DNA of 64,000 bases from Streptosporangiales bacterium (GCA_009380095.1 WHSL01000001.1:1-64000); one strand, 5' to 3'; counted from the first letter of the stretch, positions 8,479 through 18,280 are shown. Notes: generated by a model not told the origin, from the sequence alone. A program made the numbers and translations.

Positions 8479-9015
8479 TTAGAAGGGCGGGTCATCGGAG
8501 GCGCCGCCGAAACCGCCGCCACCACCACCGCCACCGCCACCGCCGAAGCCCCCACCGGAGCTCGGGGCGGCGCTGGCCCACGGGTCGTCGGCCGGGGCGC
8601 CACCGCCCTGACCGCCACCGCCGAAGCCCCCGCCGCCGCCACCGCCGGCCCGCTGGGTCTTGTTGACCTTGGCGGTCGCGCTGCGCAGCGACGGGCCGAC
8701 CTCGTCGACCTCGATCTCGTAGACCGTGCGGCGTTCGCCGTCCTTGGTCTCGTACGACCGCTGGCGCAGCCGACCCTGCACGATGACGCGCATGCCACGC
8801 TGCAGGGTCTCGGCGACGTTCTCCGCCGCCTGCCGCCAGACGTTGCAGGTCAGGAAGAGGGCTTCGCCGTCCTTCCATTCACCGCTCTGCCGGTCGAGGA
8901 ACCGCGGGGTGGACGCCACGCGGAACTTCGCGACCGCCTGGCCGCTGGGAGTGAATCGCAGCTCGGGATCGTCGACGAGGTTGCCGACGAGGGTGATCTG
9001 AGTGTCGCCTGCCAT
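8479..9015 (-). CDS. ssb: Single-stranded DNA-binding protein
   Basis: 178 residues. The OB fold occupies about residues 1-112 ([53 protein letters not shown]). A long Gly-rich disordered linker with runs of Gly encoded by ccg/cca-type repeats follows. The conserved acidic tip ends DDPPF and recruits replication and repair proteins. Position between rpsF and rpsR is the standard operon order. Confidence 0.97.
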   Translation of the reverse strand: MAGDTQITLVGNLVDDPELRFTPSGQAVAKFRVASTPRFLDRQSGEWKDGEALFLTCNVWRQAAENVAETLQRGMRVIVQGRLRQRSYETKDGERRTVYEIEVDEVGPSLRSATAKVNKTQRAGGGGGGGFGGGGQGGGAPADDPWASAAPSSGGGFGGGGGGGGGGGFGGASDDPPF

Positions 9016-9130
9016 CGGAATCGCTCCGGGCTCGTGGTCGGTGGGTACCTGACGACGCCCTTTGTACCGCGCGGGTACGACAGCCGGACGGCGTCAGACG
9101 GTGGCGTCCTCCGAGGGCGCCCGCCTTGTA

Positions 9131-9421
9131 TCAGTGCGCCTCGGGGCGCAGGACCTTCGTCCGCAGGATCGCCTCGCTGAGGTTGAGCTGACGGTCGAGC
9201 TCCTTGACCGTGCTCGGCTCCGCACTCAGGTCGACGACGGCGTAGATGCCCTCGGACTTCTTCGCGATCTCATAGGAGAGACGGCGCTTGCCCCACACGT
9301 CGACCTTCTCCACGGCGCCACCGGCATTGCGGACGACACCCAGGAACTGGTCGAGCGACGGAGCGACCGTGCGCTCCTCGAGGTTGGGATCGAGGATGAT
9401 CATCAACTCGTAACGACGCAT
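9131..9421 (-). CDS. rpsF: 30S ribosomal protein S6
   Basis: 96 residues from ATG 9421 ([19 protein letters not shown]). This start has an AGGAGG sequence about 8-13 nt upstream; a longer in-frame extension to 9517 lacks S6 similarity and is rejected. S6 motifs include [11 protein letters not shown] and [24 protein letters not shown]. It heads the operon rpsF-ssb-rpsR-rplI and binds S18. Confidence 0.97.
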   Translation of the reverse strand: MRRYELMIILDPNLEERTVAPSLDQFLGVVRNAGGAVEKVDVWGKRRLSYEIAKKSEGIYAVVDLSAEPSTVKELDRQLNLSEAILRTKVLRPEAH

Positions 9422-9451
9422 GCGTGATCGAACCTCCTCTGGACTCTGGCG

Positions 9452-9470
9452 GTCACGGTCTCTCCGTGAC
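9452..9470 (-). promoter_or_regulatory. Leader hairpin upstream of rpsF
   Basis: Perfect 7-bp inverted repeat GTCACGG (9452-9458) / CCGTGAC (9464-9470) with a 5-nt loop, about 30 nt upstream of the rpsF ATG and just before the Shine-Dalgarno sequence. rpsF leaders in several phyla bind the S6:S18 complex for feedback control. Whether this hairpin does so is only a possibility. Confidence 0.35.
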
Positions 9471-9646
9471 AGGAGGGCTTGCGTCTGCCCAAGACAGTCC
9501 CGCCAGGTTACCAACAATCGGGGAGTGCCCTGTTCGGGATCGGCGCGATCGGGGAATCCTCGTTCACGAACAGAGGCTCCGCGGAGCCTCCGGAGGCCGC
9601 CGGTGCCAGCGCGCCGGCGCCGGCACCCCCGAGGAGGGATGACCCG

Positions 9647-9955
9647 ATGCCGGACGTCGTCGACAGGCGCAACGGTGCCTCGCGGTTCTCGCTCAAGGCC
9701 GACGGGCGTTCACACCCCCTGGAGAACGCCCTCGCGCTGGCCACCTTCGCCGTGGGCATGGTTGCCATCGTGACCGGACTGATCACGGTCACCCACGTGA
9801 TCGGCGCGTGGGCGGGCCTGGCCGGCGTCGGTATGGGGCTCTACTCCCAGATGATCTCCGCGACCACGGCCCAGCGCTTCTTCACCGTGATCGGCCTCAC
9901 CGCGGCGTTCGTCGGCATGGGGATGAGCGTCGCGCACGGCGGCTTCGTGCCGTAG
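9647..9955 (+). CDS. Small membrane protein
   Basis: 102 residues from ATG 9647, preceded at 9 bp by AGGAGG. The frame stays open upstream to 9479, but that part is low-complexity Ala/Pro/Gly and lacks a ribosome binding site. Residues about 1-27 are hydrophilic. Three hydrophobic segments follow ([39 protein letters not shown] and [21 protein letters not shown]). Family not recognised with certainty; similar small integral membrane proteins are common in actinomycetes. Divergent from rpsF. Confidence 0.75.
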   Translation: MPDVVDRRNGASRFSLKADGRSHPLENALALATFAVGMVAIVTGLITVTHVIGAWAGLAGVGMGLYSQMISATTAQRFFTVIGLTAAFVGMGMSVAHGGFVP

Positions 9956-10010
9956 GCCGCGGGACCGCGGAACTGCCAGGTAAGCCGACGCCGGCCGACG
10001 CCGGCCGAGG

Positions 10011-10775
10011 TCAGCCGGCGAGGTTCTCCCGGAGCCAGGCGATGTCCTTGCCCTGGCCCTCGATGCCGCCCGGCGTCTCCACCACCACCGGAGCGCCGGC
10101 CGCGCGCACCACGCCGAGGATGAGCTCCGGGTCGATCTCGCCGGTGCCCAGGTTGGCGTGCCGGTCGCGGCCGGAGTCGAAGTCGTCCCGGCTGTCATTG
10201 CAGTGCACCAGGTCGATGCGGCCGGTGACGGCCTTGACCCGGTCGACGATGTCGAGCAGCTCCTCGCCGCCCGCGTGCGCGTGGCAGGTGTCCAGGCAGA
10301 AGCCGACCTCGAACCCGTCCAGCGCCTCCCACAGCCGGGCGACGCGGTCCATCCGCCGGGCCATCGCGTTGTCCCCGCCCGCGGTGTTCTCGATCAGCAC
10401 CGGGATCGGGCGCTCGATGCGCTCGAAGGCCTTCCGCCAGTTCTCGAAGCCGACGGCGGGGTCGTCGGCGGCGAGCACGTGGCCGCCGTGCACGATCAGC
10501 CCCTTGGCCCCGATCTCGGCCGCCGCCGTGACGTGCTGCTGCAGCAGCTTGCGGCTCGGGATGCGGATGCGGTTGTTCGTCGAGGCGAGGTTCATCGGGT
10601 AGGGCGCGTGCACGAAGAACTCCACGCCGGCGGCCGCGAGCTCCGCGGCCCCCTCGGGGACGACCGGCCCCTTCCAGCTCTGCGGGTCGCCGAGGAAGAA
10701 CTGCACGAGGTCGGCCGAGCGGGCCCGCGCCTCGGCGAGCGGGTCCTCCTGGCCGACGTGGGCTCCGATACGCAT
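10011..10775 (-). CDS. nfo: Deoxyribonuclease IV (endonuclease IV, AP endonuclease family 2)
   Basis: 254 residues, a TIM-barrel endonuclease IV-like protein. Visible metal-site motifs are [47 protein letters not shown] and VVETPGG, giving the His/Glu/Asp ligands expected for the trinuclear zinc site. The enzyme nicks 5' to abasic sites in base-excision repair. ATG start, 39 bp downstream of the PIG-V-like gene and on the same strand. Confidence 0.92.
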   Translation of the reverse strand: MRIGAHVGQEDPLAEARARSADLVQFFLGDPQSWKGPVVPEGAAELAAAGVEFFVHAPYPMNLASTNNRIRIPSRKLLQQHVTAAAEIGAKGLIVHGGHVLAADDPAVGFENWRKAFERIERPIPVLIENTAGGDNAMARRMDRVARLWEALDGFEVGFCLDTCHAHAGGEELLDIVDRVKAVTGRIDLVHCNDSRDDFDSGRDRHANLGTGEIDPELILGVVRAAGAPVVVETPGGIEGQGKDIAWLRENLAG

Positions 10776-10814
10776 ACCTCAGAGCTTAGAGCGCGGCACT
10801 GACGCTTCGGCGGT

Positions 10815-11945
10815 TCAGCCGGTCCACTGGCCGCGGGTGAAGCCGAGGGCGAAGATCGCCATTAGCGGGATGGAGAGCGCGAAATACCAGATCGCGCCCC
10901 AGCGGTGGCGAGCCGCCATCCGGCCGACGAGCAGCCAGAGCGGGAACCAGAGCACCGTCGAGCGCGGGATGGACAGGTAGTACGACGAGGTGACCAGCGC
11001 GCCCACCTGCAGCCCCACGTAGACGAACTCGCTCCACCGGCCGCTGATGGCCAGCCACAGGGTGAGCACCACGCCGACGGCGCCGGCGATCAGCTCCGTA
11101 CGGAACGCCCCGGCGAACTGGTCGCCGGTCTCGAACGCGGCCTCCCAGGTGGTGGCGGCGGACTCCCATGGCCATACCAGGTGCCGCCCCCAGCCGAGCT
11201 GCTGCGCGGTGTTCCACGCCAGCAGGTCGCCGGTACGGCCGAACTGGTAGATCGAGTACGCCAGCAGCGGCACGAACGGCACCGCCAGCACGAGCAGCGC
11301 CCTCGGCTCCGCGCCCGGCTGACGCGCCCGCCACGCCATCAGGAACTCCACGATGAGCGCGAGCGCGAGGAACAGCCCGGTGATCCGTACGCAGGACGCG
11401 CCGGCCGCGGCCAGCGCGGCGTACCCCCACCGGCCACGCCGGGCAAGCAGCCAGGCGGGCAGCGCGAACGCCAGGAAGAGCGCCTCGGAGTAGCCGGCGA
11501 ACAGGAAGACCGCCATCGGCGAGAAGAGCAGCGCCGCGACCGCGTACGGCCCCACGCGCGCCCCCTCCAGCTCCCCCAGCCGGGCCAGCGCCACCGCCGC
11601 CACCCCGCCGGCCACCAGCGAGATCAGCAGCCCGCCCAGCACGTAGTCGCCGCCCAGCGGCACCGCCACGGCGCGCAGCAGCAGCGGGAAGCCCGGGAAG
11701 AACGCGGGCAGCCCGGGGTCGGCCGGCTCGCGGGGGTTGCCGTTGTAGCCGAACTCGGCGATCTCGGCGAGCAGCGCGGCGTCCCAGTGGAACCAGCGGC
11801 CCAGGCCGAGCGGGTGGGCCTGCCCGGCGGGCGTCGCGTACCACGCGCCGACGACGCCGATGAGCACGACGGATACGCGGGTGGCGAGCCAGAGGCCGAG
11901 CGCCGAACGGTCGGCCGCGCGCAGTGGGATCCCCGAGGAACGCAT
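10815..11945 (-). CDS. PIG-V-like membrane mannosyltransferase
   Basis: 376 residues with about nine to eleven membrane helices. The first external loop holds FHWDAALLAEIAEFGYN. Later comes LLFSPMAVFLFAGYSEALFLAF, matching the HWD and SP-YSE motifs of the PIG-V/GPI mannosyltransferase 2 family, which uses polyprenyl-phosphate sugars outside the membrane. The bacterial acceptor is unknown. ATG 11945 overlaps the stop of the upstream GT87-type gene by one base, so the two are translationally coupled. Confidence 0.8.
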   Translation of the reverse strand: MRSSGIPLRAADRSALGLWLATRVSVVLIGVVGAWYATPAGQAHPLGLGRWFHWDAALLAEIAEFGYNGNPREPADPGLPAFFPGFPLLLRAVAVPLGGDYVLGGLLISLVAGGVAAVALARLGELEGARVGPYAVAALLFSPMAVFLFAGYSEALFLAFALPAWLLARRGRWGYAALAAAGASCVRITGLFLALALIVEFLMAWRARQPGAEPRALLVLAVPFVPLLAYSIYQFGRTGDLLAWNTAQQLGWGRHLVWPWESAATTWEAAFETGDQFAGAFRTELIAGAVGVVLTLWLAISGRWSEFVYVGLQVGALVTSSYYLSIPRSTVLWFPLWLLVGRMAARHRWGAIWYFALSIPLMAIFALGFTRGQWTG

Positions 11946-13327
11946 CACACCCGGACGTGCCTCCGCAACCGGAGGGCGAACCGGTCGGGCGCGCCGTCCA
12001 GCTCTCCGCCGGCCGGGTCGTCGGCACCCTCGGCGCGGACGGGGTCGCGCTCCGGCCGGTAGATCTGCCACACCACCAGCGCGCACAGCAGCAGCACCGC
12101 GCCGAACCGGCCGAGCAGGGCCGCGAAGTACACGTTCTCGCCGATGCCGTGCAGGCTCTGGGTGAGCATCTCCGGCGTCTGGTCGGCGATGCCGCGCAGC
12201 AGATACCACCAGATCGCTACGAAGTAGCCGACCTCGGCGAGCTGCCACAGCCCCATCGCCCAGCGCGGCACCCGCAGCAGCGCGACGAACGGCACCAGCC
12301 AGAGCACGTACTGCGGCGACCACACCTTGTTGGTCAGTAGGAAAGCGGCGAGCACCAGGAACATCAGCTGCGGCAGCCGGGGCCGCCGCGGCGCGGTCAG
12401 CGCGATCACGGCGATCAGCACACAGGCCACCGCCATCGTCACCGTACCCAGCATGTTGAGCCCGGACTGGTCGCCCGCGGAGGCGGTGAGCAGGCCCTTC
12501 ATCTGCAGGAAGAACCAGATGGAGCCCCAGTCGGCGGGGCGCTCCTGGCTGAAGGTGTAGAACTCCGCCCATCCGGCCGGCGCGGCCAGCGCCACCGGCA
12601 GGTTCACCACCAGCCAGGTCAGCACCGCGGCGCAGGTGGTGACCGCGAACGCGCGGATCCGGCCGGAGCGCAGGCAGAGCAGGAAGAGCGGCCCGAGCAG
12701 CACCAGCGGATAGAACTTGGTGGCGATGGCCAGGCCGAACAGCACGCCCGCCCAGGTGGGCCGCCGGGAGGCCCAGCAGGCCATGGCGAGCGCGGTCAGG
12801 GCCACCGCCAGCAGGTCCCAGTTGATGTACGCGCCCAGGATCGCCGCCGGGGAGAACGCGACGATCAGCGCCTCCCGCTCGTGCCCCCGGCCGGACAGGT
12901 ACGCCGTGGCCAGTACGGCCACCACCCCGCAGGCCGCGAGCAGCGGCACCGTGAGGTCGAAGAACGCGAGCCCGCGGCCGATGGGGTCGGAGACCGGCTG
13001 CACCAGGAAGGCGACGGCCTTCATGAACGCGCCGATCACCACCGGGTACTCCATCCGGTGGTCCAGGTACGGCAGCCCGGGGTCGGCCAGCTGCCGCTGG
13101 AAGTACAGCGGATAGATGTCGGAGTAGCAGAGCTTGGCGAACTGCTGGTCGAAATGGTTCCAGGCGCCTGTCCGGCACGGGACCTTGACCAGGTACGCCG
13201 TGACCGCGCCGATGAGCGTGGCGGCGATCAGCGCGGGCGCGTAGAGCCGGACGCGGCCGAAGCCGGTGCCACCATGGCCACCGGCTCCGGTCTCGTCCTC
13301 GTCCACGTCAACGGAGGTGCTCGTCAT
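11945..13327 (-). CDS. GT87/DUF2029-type membrane glycosyltransferase
   Basis: 460 residues. A short acidic cytoplasmic N-terminus is followed by about ten to twelve membrane helices. The first extracytoplasmic loop contains CYSDIYPLYFQRQL and YLDHRMEYPVVIGAFM, typical of GT87 polyprenyl-phosphate-mannose-dependent mannosyltransferases. It is equivalent in position to the membrane protein after ponA1 in mycobacteria (Rv0051). It lies 47 bp after the PBP gene and is coupled to the PIG-V-like gene, which suggests a cell-envelope glycan pathway. Confidence 0.82.
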   Translation of the reverse strand: MTSTSVDVDEDETGAGGHGGTGFGRVRLYAPALIAATLIGAVTAYLVKVPCRTGAWNHFDQQFAKLCYSDIYPLYFQRQLADPGLPYLDHRMEYPVVIGAFMKAVAFLVQPVSDPIGRGLAFFDLTVPLLAACGVVAVLATAYLSGRGHEREALIVAFSPAAILGAYINWDLLAVALTALAMACWASRRPTWAGVLFGLAIATKFYPLVLLGPLFLLCLRSGRIRAFAVTTCAAVLTWLVVNLPVALAAPAGWAEFYTFSQERPADWGSIWFFLQMKGLLTASAGDQSGLNMLGTVTMAVACVLIAVIALTAPRRPRLPQLMFLVLAAFLLTNKVWSPQYVLWLVPFVALLRVPRWAMGLWQLAEVGYFVAIWWYLLRGIADQTPEMLTQSLHGIGENVYFAALLGRFGAVLLLCALVVWQIYRPERDPVRAEGADDPAGGELDGAPDRFALRLRRHVRV

Positions 13328-13374
13328 GGTGCCGCCCAGCCTAGAGGCGACGGGCGGTCCACATGGCGGACACG

Positions 13375-15681
13375 CTAGGTCCCGTCCTGTTCCTCGGGTT
13401 GTGTGCCTTCCTCGCTGCCGTTCCCGCCGCCGGGGCGGCAGAAGAGGTCGGCGGGGTCACACGTCTTCGACGGATCGGTGGGCGTCCCGCTCGGCCCGGG
13501 CCCCTCACACAGCGGGTCCCAGGGGTCGCAGTTGTCCGTGGGCCGCGGGCCCGGCGTGATGTGCGGCTTGGGCGTCTTCGCCGGCGTGGGGGTGGGCGTC
13601 GGGCTCGGCGTGGCGAACATCTTCCGGTTGCCCACGTTGGCCGGGGGCGGGAACGCCTTGATGGGCTGGTTCTTCAGCGCCTGGTCCATGAAGGCCTTCC
13701 ACGTGGCCGCGGGAATCTGGCCACCGTAGACCTGGCTGTAGCCGGGGATGCCGGTGATCGGCTTGTTGTCGTTGCGGAACATCGTCACCGACGCCGCGAG
13801 CTGCGGGGTGTAGCCCACGAACCACAGCGCCCGGCCCTCGTCGGTCGTACCGGTCTTGCCGGCGGCCGGGCGGGCCATGTTCAGCTGTGCCTTCGTCGCG
13901 GTGCCGTACTTGACGACCCGCTGCAGGGCGAAGGTGACGTCGTCCACGACGGCCTTCTCGAAGACCCGCTTCGGCCGGGTCCGCTCGCCGAACGCCGGCT
14001 TCGGATCCTCGACCTTCTCGCCCGAGGCGTTGGTGATGGACTTGATCACGTGCGGCTGGGCGAAGTTGCCGCCGGAGGCGAAGGTGGCGAACCCGCCGGC
14101 CTGCTCCACCGGGGTGACCGAGGCGATGCCGAGGGAGAGACCCGCCCGGTTGCGGTGGCCCTCCAGCGCGCTCTTGGCGATCCCCACGCTCTCCGCGGTC
14201 TGCACCACTTTGTCGAGCCCGACCTCCAGGCCGAGTTGGACGAAGGCGGTGTTGACCGACTTCTGGGTGGCGGTCACCAGGTTGATGATCCCGTACGACT
14301 GGTGGCCGTCGTTGCTCACCTTGTAGCCGCCGGCGAACGTCTTCGGGGAGCGGCCGTCGACCATGCTGCGCAGGCCGACGCCGTTGCTCAGCGCGGTGGC
14401 GAGCACGTACGGCTTGAACGCCGATCCGGCCTGCGGCCGTGCCTGGAAGGCGTTGTCGTACTGCCGGAACTGATAGCCGCGGCCGCCGTAGAAGGCGAGC
14501 ACCTCACCGGTCCCGGGCTGGACCGCGGCGAGGCCGGACTGGATGCTGTTCGGCGTCCCCGCCGGCCGGGTGTACTTCACGGCCTTGTACGCGGCGACCA
14601 TGAGCCGGGGGTTGAAGGTGGTGGTCACCTTCAGGCCGCCCCGGTTGATGTCGTCATCGCTGTAGCCGCGCTGCTTCAGCTCCCGCTGCACGGCCTCGAG
14701 CATGTAGCCGTTCTGGTTCCGGTAGTTCGTGGTGTTGACCCGGTACTTCTGCAGGCTCTCCGTCGGGAACTTGACCTGCTGCAGCTCGGAGCCGCTGAGC
14801 CAGCCCTTCGTCTTCATGCCGTCGATCACGTAGTTCCAGCGGTCCTGCGCACCGCTCGGATCCCGCTCCCACGCGCCGGGCTGCTGGATGAGCGCGGCGA
14901 TGACCGCGCCCTCCGACGGGGTCAGCCGGCTGACGGGCTTGTTGAAGTACGCCATCGAGGCGGCCTGGATGCCGTACGCCTGGCGCCCGAAGTAGATCGT
15001 GTTGAGGTACTGCTCGAGGATCTTGTCCTTGGAGAGCTCGTTGTCGACCTTGATCGCGACCATGATCTCGCGGAGCTTGCGGTCGATGTTCCGCTCGGTG
15101 CCGACGGAGGTGTAGTAGTTCCGCGCCATCTGCTGGGTGATCGTGGACGCGCCCTCGATCGGCCCGCCGGTGAGCGCCTTGACCGCCACCCGCGCCAGGC
15201 CGGGGATGGAGATGCCCGGCTCCGTACGGAAGTCCCGCTGCTCCGCGGCGAGCACGGCGTTCTGCACGTGCGCCGGCACCTCGGAGAGCTTCACCACCTG
15301 GCGGTTGGTCTCGCCGAGGCGGCCGAGCGGCTTCTTCGCGTCGCGGTAGTAGATGTAGGTCGACTGGGCCTTGACGCTGGCGTTGGCCTCGAGCCTGCTC
15401 GGGTCGGGCGTCTGCGCGTACGCGATGCCGAAGAGCGCGATCATGCCGACGAGGCCGAGGCCGCACACGACCACGGCGGGCTTCCAGGCCTTGCGGATGA
15501 ACCGCTTGAACCGGCCGGGCTCCAGATCGTCGTCGATCGGCTCCCGGCGTGCGGCCCGGCGCGAGCCGCCGGCTCGCGCACCGGCGGTGCGACGGCTCCC
15601 GGTACGGGGAACGCCGTGGCGACCGGGGGAATCGCTCATGGCGGACCGACGCCCGGGTCCGCGATGGTCACTGGTACTCAC
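13375..15681 (-). CDS. Class A penicillin-binding protein (transglycosylase/transpeptidase)
   Basis: 768 residues. A basic cytoplasmic N-terminus precedes one membrane helix (about 63-88). The GT51 domain (about 125-310) has AAEQRDF with catalytic Glu about 147, and STITQQMARNYY. The transpeptidase domain has SAFKP (Ser about 418), SVN (about 473) and KTGTT (about 607). It polymerises and cross-links peptidoglycan. The first GT51 motif reads E-Q-R-D-F rather than the usual E-D-x-x-F. The Pro/Thr-rich tail carries two CDPxDxxC repeats. GTG 15681 is used; ATG 15639 is an alternative. Positional equivalent of mycobacterial ponA1. Confidence 0.95.
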   Translation of the reverse strand: MSTSDHRGPGRRSAMSDSPGRHGVPRTGSRRTAGARAGGSRRAARREPIDDDLEPGRFKRFIRKAWKPAVVVCGLGLVGMIALFGIAYAQTPDPSRLEANASVKAQSTYIYYRDAKKPLGRLGETNRQVVKLSEVPAHVQNAVLAAEQRDFRTEPGISIPGLARVAVKALTGGPIEGASTITQQMARNYYTSVGTERNIDRKLREIMVAIKVDNELSKDKILEQYLNTIYFGRQAYGIQAASMAYFNKPVSRLTPSEGAVIAALIQQPGAWERDPSGAQDRWNYVIDGMKTKGWLSGSELQQVKFPTESLQKYRVNTTNYRNQNGYMLEAVQRELKQRGYSDDDINRGGLKVTTTFNPRLMVAAYKAVKYTRPAGTPNSIQSGLAAVQPGTGEVLAFYGGRGYQFRQYDNAFQARPQAGSAFKPYVLATALSNGVGLRSMVDGRSPKTFAGGYKVSNDGHQSYGIINLVTATQKSVNTAFVQLGLEVGLDKVVQTAESVGIAKSALEGHRNRAGLSLGIASVTPVEQAGGFATFASGGNFAQPHVIKSITNASGEKVEDPKPAFGERTRPKRVFEKAVVDDVTFALQRVVKYGTATKAQLNMARPAAGKTGTTDEGRALWFVGYTPQLAASVTMFRNDNKPITGIPGYSQVYGGQIPAATWKAFMDQALKNQPIKAFPPPANVGNRKMFATPSPTPTPTPAKTPKPHITPGPRPTDNCDPWDPLCEGPGPSGTPTDPSKTCDPADLFCRPGGGNGSEEGTQPEEQDGT

Positions 15682-15731
15682 GCGTCCTCAGCTCAGTTGG
15701 TGGCCTGGACTACAGACGAGTAGCGGGGGTG

Positions 15732-15755
15732 GGATCCCCGCCCGAGGGGGGATCC
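15732..15755 (-). terminator. Hairpin at the 3' end of the DUF5318 gene
   Basis: GGATCCCC (15732-15739) and GGGGATCC (15748-15755) form a perfect 8-bp stem with an 8-nt loop. It overlaps the stop codon and precedes the PBP start by about 50 nt. A terminator or attenuator between the genes is plausible. Confidence 0.5.
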
Positions 15756-16156
15756 TAGGTGCGGCCTGTCCGCCTTTGACGGTGATCGCACGGCCCGCCC
15801 GTCCCTAAAAGGTAGGACATCGTCAGATGGTTCCAGCCGCAGGCTCGGCACACCTCGACGACGTACACACGGAACTCGCTGTATTGCCGGGCCATCTCGG
15901 CTAGTTCGTCGGTCTGCTTGACCCGGCCGACATACCTCCCGAGTTCGTCACCGTACACGTACTTCACATGCGTCAGGTGCCCATGCTGACAGATGGGACA
16001 GGACGCCGAGGCCGATTCCCCGTGATATCGGGCGGCGCGCAGGAGGTCCGGGTGGGGGTCGCACACGTCGTCCACGGCGGTGCGGCCGGCGGCCACGTCC
16101 GCGAGGACGGCTCGCCGGCGCAACGCGTAGTCGACGATCGAACGCTGCGACCGCAT
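15755..16156 (-). CDS. DUF5318 family protein
   Basis: 133 residues from ATG 16156 (MRSQRSIVDYALRRRAVLADV). The frame is open further upstream, but those residues look non-coding. The N-terminal helix is followed by a putative zinc-binding part with CPICQHG and VVEVCRACGWNHL cysteine pairs and a His-rich stretch. This matches the uncharacterised DUF5318 family found next to ponA and upstream of the ino1 cluster in actinobacteria. Function unknown. Confidence 0.82.
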   Translation of the reverse strand: MRSQRSIVDYALRRRAVLADVAAGRTAVDDVCDPHPDLLRAARYHGESASASCPICQHGHLTHVKYVYGDELGRYVGRVKQTDELAEMARQYSEFRVYVVEVCRACGWNHLTMSYLLGTGGPCDHRQRRTGRT

Positions 16157-16270
16157 GCGGGTCAGAGTACGACGAACACCCCCTTGCTCCGGTAGACCCC
16201 CTGTCGTCCCGATGGTGATCCTCACACTCCCGTGGGTCTTGTCCTGATATCTCGGTTCGACGTATCTTTT

Positions 16271-16293
16271 CGATGTATCGGGGCGATACATCG
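16271..16293. promoter_or_regulatory. PadR-type operator palindrome
   Basis: CGATGTATCG (16271-16280) and CGATACATCG (16284-16293) are perfect 10-bp arms with a 3-bp centre. They contain the ATGT...ACAT half-sites typical of PadR operators. A related half-site, CGACGTATC, sits just upstream at about 16258-16266. CATAGT at about 16300-16305 could be a -10 box, placing the palindrome over the -35 region of padR. Autorepression is inferred. Confidence 0.65.
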
Positions 16294-16344
16294 CTCCGGC
16301 ATAGTCCGGCGGACGAGGACCGGCAGCAGGCGGGGTGATCGCGC

Positions 16345-16974
16345 ATGGGCGGCAGGCCGGCAGTGCTGGAGCTCGCCGTGCTCGGACTGCTGCACGACGC
16401 CCCCATGCACGGGTACGAGCTGCGCAAACGGCTCAACACCGTGCTCGGTACGTTCCGCGCGTTCTCCTACGGCTCGCTCTATCCCTGCCTCAAGGACCTG
16501 CTGCGCCGTGGCCTGATCGCCGAGGACACGGACGCCGCGGCGGCCGCGGGCCAGGGTGAGCCTCGGGCGGCCCGCCCGCTCGCCGGACGCCGATCCAAGA
16601 TCGTCTATCGGATCACCGCGGCCGGGAAGGAGCGGCTGCAGGAGCTGCTGGCCGAGGCCGGTCCCGCCGCCTGGGAGGACGACGGGTTCGGCATCAGGTT
16701 CGCCTTCTTCGGCCAGACGAGGGCGGACGTCCGGCTGCGGATCCTGGAGGGGCGGCGCAGCCGGCTGGAGGAGCGGCTGGAGCACTTCCGCGCGGCCCTC
16801 ACCCGGACCAGGGAACGGCTCGACGGCTACACGCTCGAGCTGCACCGCCACGGCCTGGAGTCGGTGGAACGCGAGGTGCGCTGGCTCAATGAGCTGATCG
16901 GCAAGGAGCGCGCCCAGGCCGACGACGGCCCCGAGGGACAACCACCAGAGATCAGGTCGGAACCGGGTGGCTGA
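16345..16974 (+). CDS. PadR-family transcriptional regulator
   Basis: 209 residues. The winged helix spans about residues 8-100 ([42 protein letters not shown], then [18 protein letters not shown]). An insert of about 20 residues ([13 protein letters not shown]) sits inside the wing. The C-terminal half is a long helical dimerisation region. 40 bp separate it from ino1 on the same strand, an arrangement I also recall from mycobacteria (Rv0047c-Rv0046c). It probably controls ino1 and itself through the upstream palindrome. Confidence 0.92.
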   Translation: MGGRPAVLELAVLGLLHDAPMHGYELRKRLNTVLGTFRAFSYGSLYPCLKDLLRRGLIAEDTDAAAAAGQGEPRAARPLAGRRSKIVYRITAAGKERLQELLAEAGPAAWEDDGFGIRFAFFGQTRADVRLRILEGRRSRLEERLEHFRAALTRTRERLDGYTLELHRHGLESVEREVRWLNELIGKERAQADDGPEGQPPEIRSEPGG

Positions 16975-17014
16975 GCCCCCCGGAGTGCCGCATAGGAGTA
17001 AAGGAGTAGGCCGG

Positions 17015-18094
17015 ATGGGTTCGGTACGCGTGGCCATCGTAGGTGTGGGGAATTGCGCGGCCTCCCTGGTGCAAGGAGTCGAGTTCTACAAGGACGCGGA
17101 TCCCGGCGCGCGGGTACCCGGGTTGATGCATGTGCGCTTCGGCCCGTACCACGTACGTGACATCGAGTTCGTCGCCGCCTTCGACGTGGACGCCAAGAAG
17201 GTCGGGCAGGACCTGTCCGAGGCGATCGTGGCGAGCGAGAACAACACGATCAAGATCTGTGACGTGCCGCCGACCGGTGTCACCGTGGCGCGCGGGCACA
17301 CGCTCGACGGCCTCGGCATGTACTACCGGGACACGATCCAGGAGTCCGACGAGCGGCCGGCCGACGTGGTGCGGGCGCTCCGCGACAGCGGGGCCGACGT
17401 GCTCGTCTCCTATCTGCCGGTCGGCTCGGAGGAGGCGGACCGGTTCTACGCGCAGTGCGCGATCGACGCCGGGGTCGCGTTCGTCAACGCGCTGCCGGTG
17501 TTCATCGCCTCCGACCCGGAGTGGGCCGCCAAGTTCACCGAGGCCGGCGTGCCGATCGTGGGCGACGACATCAAGTCGCAGGTGGGCGCCACGATCACGC
17601 ACCGGGTGATGGCGAAGCTGTTCGAGGACCGCGGGGTGGTGCTGGACCGCACGTACCAGCTCAACTTCGGCGGCAACATGGACTTCAAGAACATGCTGGA
17701 GCGCCAGCGGCTGGAGTCCAAGAAGGTGTCCAAGACGCGGTCGGTCACCTCGCAGATCCCGCACGAGATGAATGCGGGTGCCGTACACATTGGCCCTTCC
17801 GATCACGTGCCGTGGCTGGACGACAGGAAGTGGGCCTACGTACGGCTGGAAGGCCGCGCCTTCGGCGAGGTCCCGCTGAACCTGGAGTACAAGCTGGAGG
17901 TCTGGGACTCCCCCAACTCCGCCGGGATCATCATCGACGCCATCCGCGCCGCGAAGATCGCCAAGGACCGCGGCATCGGCGGCCCGATCCTGTCCGCGTC
18001 GTCGTACTTCATGAAGTCGCCGCCGGAGCAGTACGCCGACGACGTCTGCAGGGAGAAGGTGGAGCTGTTCATCCGCGGCGAGGTGGAGAGCTGA
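17015..18094 (+). CDS. ino1: Myo-inositol-1-phosphate synthase
   Basis: 359 residues from ATG 17015, preceded by AAGGAG at 8 bp. An in-frame start at 16967 overlaps padR and is rejected. NAD-binding motif [16 protein letters not shown]. Core motifs include [28 protein letters not shown] and [16 protein letters not shown], diagnostic of the actinobacterial/archaeal short form. It converts glucose 6-phosphate to inositol 3-phosphate, the precursor of phosphatidylinositol and mycothiol. Followed by a strong terminator. Confidence 0.96.
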   Translation: MGSVRVAIVGVGNCAASLVQGVEFYKDADPGARVPGLMHVRFGPYHVRDIEFVAAFDVDAKKVGQDLSEAIVASENNTIKICDVPPTGVTVARGHTLDGLGMYYRDTIQESDERPADVVRALRDSGADVLVSYLPVGSEEADRFYAQCAIDAGVAFVNALPVFIASDPEWAAKFTEAGVPIVGDDIKSQVGATITHRVMAKLFEDRGVVLDRTYQLNFGGNMDFKNMLERQRLESKKVSKTRSVTSQIPHEMNAGAVHIGPSDHVPWLDDRKWAYVRLEGRAFGEVPLNLEYKLEVWDSPNSAGIIIDAIRAAKIAKDRGIGGPILSASSYFMKSPPEQYADDVCREKVELFIRGEVES

Positions 18095-18110
18095 GCCCAC
18101 CCGGACGCCG

Positions 18111-18149
18111 CGCGCGGCCCGGCCCCTACCCTGGGGGCCGGGCCGCGCG
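18111..18149 (+). terminator. Strong hairpin terminator after ino1
   Basis: Perfect 16-bp GC-rich stem (18111-18126 with 18134-18149) and a 7-nt loop (TACCCTG), followed by TCTTCCC. Begins 17 nt after the ino1 stop. Confidence 0.85.
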
Positions 18150-18280
18150 TCTTCCCGCGCTTTAACACGCCCGCCTCCGGGGCAGGACCAACGTCCCACC
18201 GCGCGGGCGTGTCGCGAGTGACAATGACCGGGTCAAAGGGGAGCGCGGTCGCATATGACCGGATGGAGGGGGGCCACCCA

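Noticed and set aside
10815..13178. 787-codon minus-strand frame spanning both glycosyltransferases
   Set aside because: Its first half is an out-of-frame shadow of the GT87-type gene, which uses the overlapping frame and has the correct membrane profile.
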